Shown piece by piece: positions 61,130-64,000 of a stretch of 64,000 bases of DNA. A program made the translations under genes and the position numbers. The stretch covers positions 22,216,981 to 22,280,980 of the forward strand of contig OX579640.1 of NCBI GenBank assembly GCA_951230915.1, written 5' to 3'. The notes below the pieces were generated by a model, which ran no database searches, was not told where the DNA came from, and saw only the letters and a program-made list of their open reading frames with translations. Within the stretch, counting starts at the first letter, position 1; each line of letters opens with the position of its first letter. The DNA is from Antitrichia curtipendula (taxonomy: Eukaryota; Streptophyta; Bryopsida; Hypnales; Leucodontaceae).

Positions 61130-64000
61130 AATTATTTTTGTATTTTAAGATTGGTAGTCAAATTTTACCTATATATCATCGATTATACTTGACATAGATA
61201 TTACAAGGTATCGTTCATCAGTATCACATCTAAACTTTAAGATAGGTTGTTTGTTTTTGTTTTGTTTCATAACTTTCACATCACATGTCCAAACGCCACA
61301 AAACAATGTCCTTGCACTCCTTTGTGCATACAACTTTCTATTTGTGTCAATTTTGTGGTGTTTGGACCTATAATGTAAAAATTATGGATTTTTCAAAATT
61401 AAAAAGTTGAATTAAATTTATTTTATATTTTGAAAAAAACATAACTTTCACTTCACATGTCCAAATGCTACAAAACAAAGCCCTTGCATTCCTTCATATA
61501 CAAAGCTTTCTATTCTGGCCAAGAACACAATTTCTCACACTAGAGTGTGAAAGCTATTGAATTACAAAGTTCAAAATTCTAATGAATTAAAACGTTAAAA
61601 AAATATTTTTAATTTTATTTGGGTTGTGACAATGGCACAAGGTGCACTAGGTTAAAATATATACCTTAAGATAGTTTGTTTTGTTTTGTTTTGTTTGATA
61701 CACTGAGATCTAACAAACTAGGAGGCGTTCGGCAATGTTCTTGGTACCACTCAAAAGCTCTTGGCAAGGAGGGATGTATGGACTTTGTTTTGTGGTGTTT
61801 GGCCAAACCGTATGAAAGTTATTGAATTTCAAAGTTTTTATGAATTTAGTAACTAATTTAAGTTATCTTTTATTTAGCAAAAAATCATAACTTCCACATT
61901 GCACATCCAAACACTACGAAACAAAGCCCTTGCACTCCTTTATGCATGAAGCTTTCTATTCATGCCAATTTTGTGGTGTTTGGACCTATTGTGTGAAAGT
62001 TATGGATTTTTTTTTCAAATTAAAAAGTTGAATTTAATTATTTTTTATTTGGAAAAAACCATAACTTTCACTTTGCATGTACAAACACTATAAAACAAAG
62101 TTTTTGCACTCCTTAATACTCAAAGCTTTTTATTTGGACCAAGAACGCAACTTCTCCAACTACGGTATGAAAATTACTGAATTTTCAAAGTTTTAATTAA
62201 TTAAAAAATTAAAAAAATATTTTTGATTTTATTTGGATTGTGACAAGGGCACAAGGCACACTAATCTATATCTTAAGATAGATTGTTTGTTTTGTTTGAT
62301 ATAATGAGATTTAACAAACTGTAAGGTGTCCGGTGACGCTATTCTTACCGCTCAAAAGCTCTTGGCAAGGAGGAATGTACAGACTTTGTTTTTTGGTGTT
62401 TGGACAAACCATGTAAAAGTTATTGAATTTCAAAGTTTTTTTATAAATAAAAGATTGATTTAAATTCTCTATTTATTTTGGAAAAATCATAACTTTCACA
62501 TTGCACTAGTACTAATGCAGTTATTGCATCTTTTGAGCTCATTGTCATTGTCATTGTAACAAACTATCATAATGAGCTCAACAAAAAAATAGATTTCATC
62601 CCCTTGGTTAGCTCAATTTAAAAAAAATAAAATTAATTAATTTTTTTTGTGCCCCCCTCCCCCCCCCCGATGAGCTCAAAATTTTTTTAATTCATTTAAT
62701 TTTTTTGTACCCCCTCCCCCTTCCTACCCCTTTGTAATTTTCAAATGGAAGTGAGGGTGGCATTTGATATGGGATATATCCCATATCCCTTACCCATATC
62801 CGTACCCGTATTTGGATTTTGTACCTATACCATATCTAAAATGTATCCATATCTGTATCCATATTTGTATCCATATTTATATTTAAACCATATCCATATA
62901 TGTATCTATATTTAAATTGTATTTGTATCATATTGTATTCGTATCCAAAGTTGTTTTTCAAGATCAATGGCATTAGGAAGGGGAGAATTTAATTTAATTT
63001 ATTTAAATCAACGACTTTCAATTTTTCAAGTGGGGGGAGGGGGGAGGAAATGGACATGACACATCTTTTCTATTGTATGCCCTGTATCGTTGCTACACTC
63101 AAAATAAAAGTAAAAATATATTTTTAAATTTTTAGTTTATTAAAACTTTGAAATTTTATAACTTTCACATTGTAGTGTGAGAGGTTGTGTCTTGATACAA
63201 ATAGAAATTTTATGCATGGAGGAATGCAAGGGCTTTGTTTTGTAACAGTTGAACATGCGAAGTGAAAGTTATGATTTTTTCAAAATAAAAGACAATTTAA
63301 TTCAACTTTTTAATTAAAAAAATTAATAACTTTCATATTATAGGTTCAAACATCTTGAAACTAGTACGAATAGAAAGCTTTATGCACAAAGGAGTGCAAA
63401 GGTTTTGTTTTGTGGCATTTGGATATGTAGTATAGAAGTCATGTTTTTTTCCAAATTAAAAGATCACTTGATTCAATTTTTTTAATTAAAAAAACTTATA
63501 ACTTTCACATTGTAGGTTTAAATGCCACAAAATTGGCATGAATAGAAAGTTATACGCACAAAGTAGTGCAAGGACTTTGTTTTGTGGCGTTTAAACATGC
63601 AATGTAAAAGATATAATTTTTCCAAAATAAAAGAGAATTTAAATCAATTTTTATTCATAAAAAACTTTGAAATTCAATAACTTTTGCATCATTTGTCCAA
63701 ACATCACGAAACAAAGTCTCTACACCCCTCCTTGCAAAGAGCTTTTGACCGATACCGAGAACGCCATTGGATGCCTTAAGGTTTGTTAGATATCAACATA
63801 TCAAACAAAACAAACAAACTGTTCTAAGGTACAAATGTCCAAACATTACAAAACAAAGTCCTTACACTCCTTCATGCATACAACTTTCTATTTGTGCCAA
63901 TTTCATGGCATTTGGACTTACGGTGTGAAAGTTATGTTTTCTTTAAATGAAAAAATTGAATTAAATTATCTTTTATTTTTGAAAAAACATAACTTTCACA
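61130..64000. repeat. Array of palindromic repeat units in both orientations
   Basis: A unit of about 120-130 bp recurs many times. It starts CATAACTTTCAC.T.ACATG, continues TCCAAACACCACAAAACAAA, CTTGCACTCCTT.ATGCAT and CTTTCTATT..TGCC, and closes with the inverse TTTTGTGGTGTTTGGAC..., GTGAAAGTTATGG. Copies read plus at about 61260, 61440, 61870, 62060 and 63836, and inverted at about 63180, 63340, 63500 and 63660. A second block (AAGATAG.TTGTTTGTTTTGT, TCTAACAAACTA, CTCAAAAGCTCTTGGCAAGG) occurs at 61665 and 62270, and inverted at 63735-63830. The array runs off the window end. No gene seen. Confidence 0.8.
62761..62945. repeat. Degenerate TATCCATA-type simple repeat
   Basis: A run of imperfect 6- and 12-mers (TATCCATATCTGTATCCATA and variants) lies inside the palindromic array, between its plus and inverted halves. 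Confidence 0.85.

Noticed and set aside
1..64000. CRISPR arrays, bacterial operons, tRNA or rRNA genes
   Set aside because: None found; the intron-containing genes identify nuclear plant DNA. A tRNA scan could not be run, so short RNA genes may be missed.

Overview
The window is nuclear DNA of a land plant. It shows intron-containing plant genes (SPO11-1, gamma-tubulin complex protein 3, a rhomboid-family gene, a UTP4 fragment) in very AT-rich intergenic DNA packed with short non-autonomous transposons. I cannot place the species; the unusual MITE content and divergent genes suggest an early-diverging land plant, but this is a guess. All gene models were built by reading splice sites and matching remembered family sequences; no search was run.

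Layout. 0.16-1.5 kb: a coiled-coil membrane-protein gene (minus strand), apparently frameshifted near its start. 1.8-27.3 kb: a MITE field. One loose superfamily has TTAA targets and termini reading CCCCTAAA...TTTAGGGG (piggyBac-like ends). It is mixed with TA-target MITEs, nested insertions, a 158-bp near-perfect palindrome and a minisatellite. 27.6-43.9 kb: a gene island holding two unrecognised plus-strand ORFs, a decayed rhomboid gene (minus), SPO11-1 (plus, 14 exons, phase-consistent throughout) and GCP3 (minus, 5 exons, 910 residues). The last two converge. 43.9-44.8 kb: a degenerate four-unit tandem repeat upstream of GCP3. 46.2-47.9 kb: a dead pogo/Tigger-type transposase. 48-58 kb: AT-rich repeat DNA with three CACTA-ended foldback MITEs and more TTAA elements. 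58.2-60.2 kb: the 5' third of a UTP4 (cirhin) gene, broken by a frameshift, a nonsense codon and loss of its 3' end. 60.5-64 kb: a second copy of the TIR element seen at 1.8 kb, then an array of palindromic repeat units in both orientations.

The genes do not form a pathway. SPO11-1 makes meiotic double-strand breaks and GCP3 nucleates microtubules. The most striking locus is the 5' end of SPO11-1, where the promoter plus first exon is tandemly triplicated and only the middle copy is fully usable; two of its introns appear to be of the GC-AG class. MITEs sit in introns of both SPO11-1 and GCP3.
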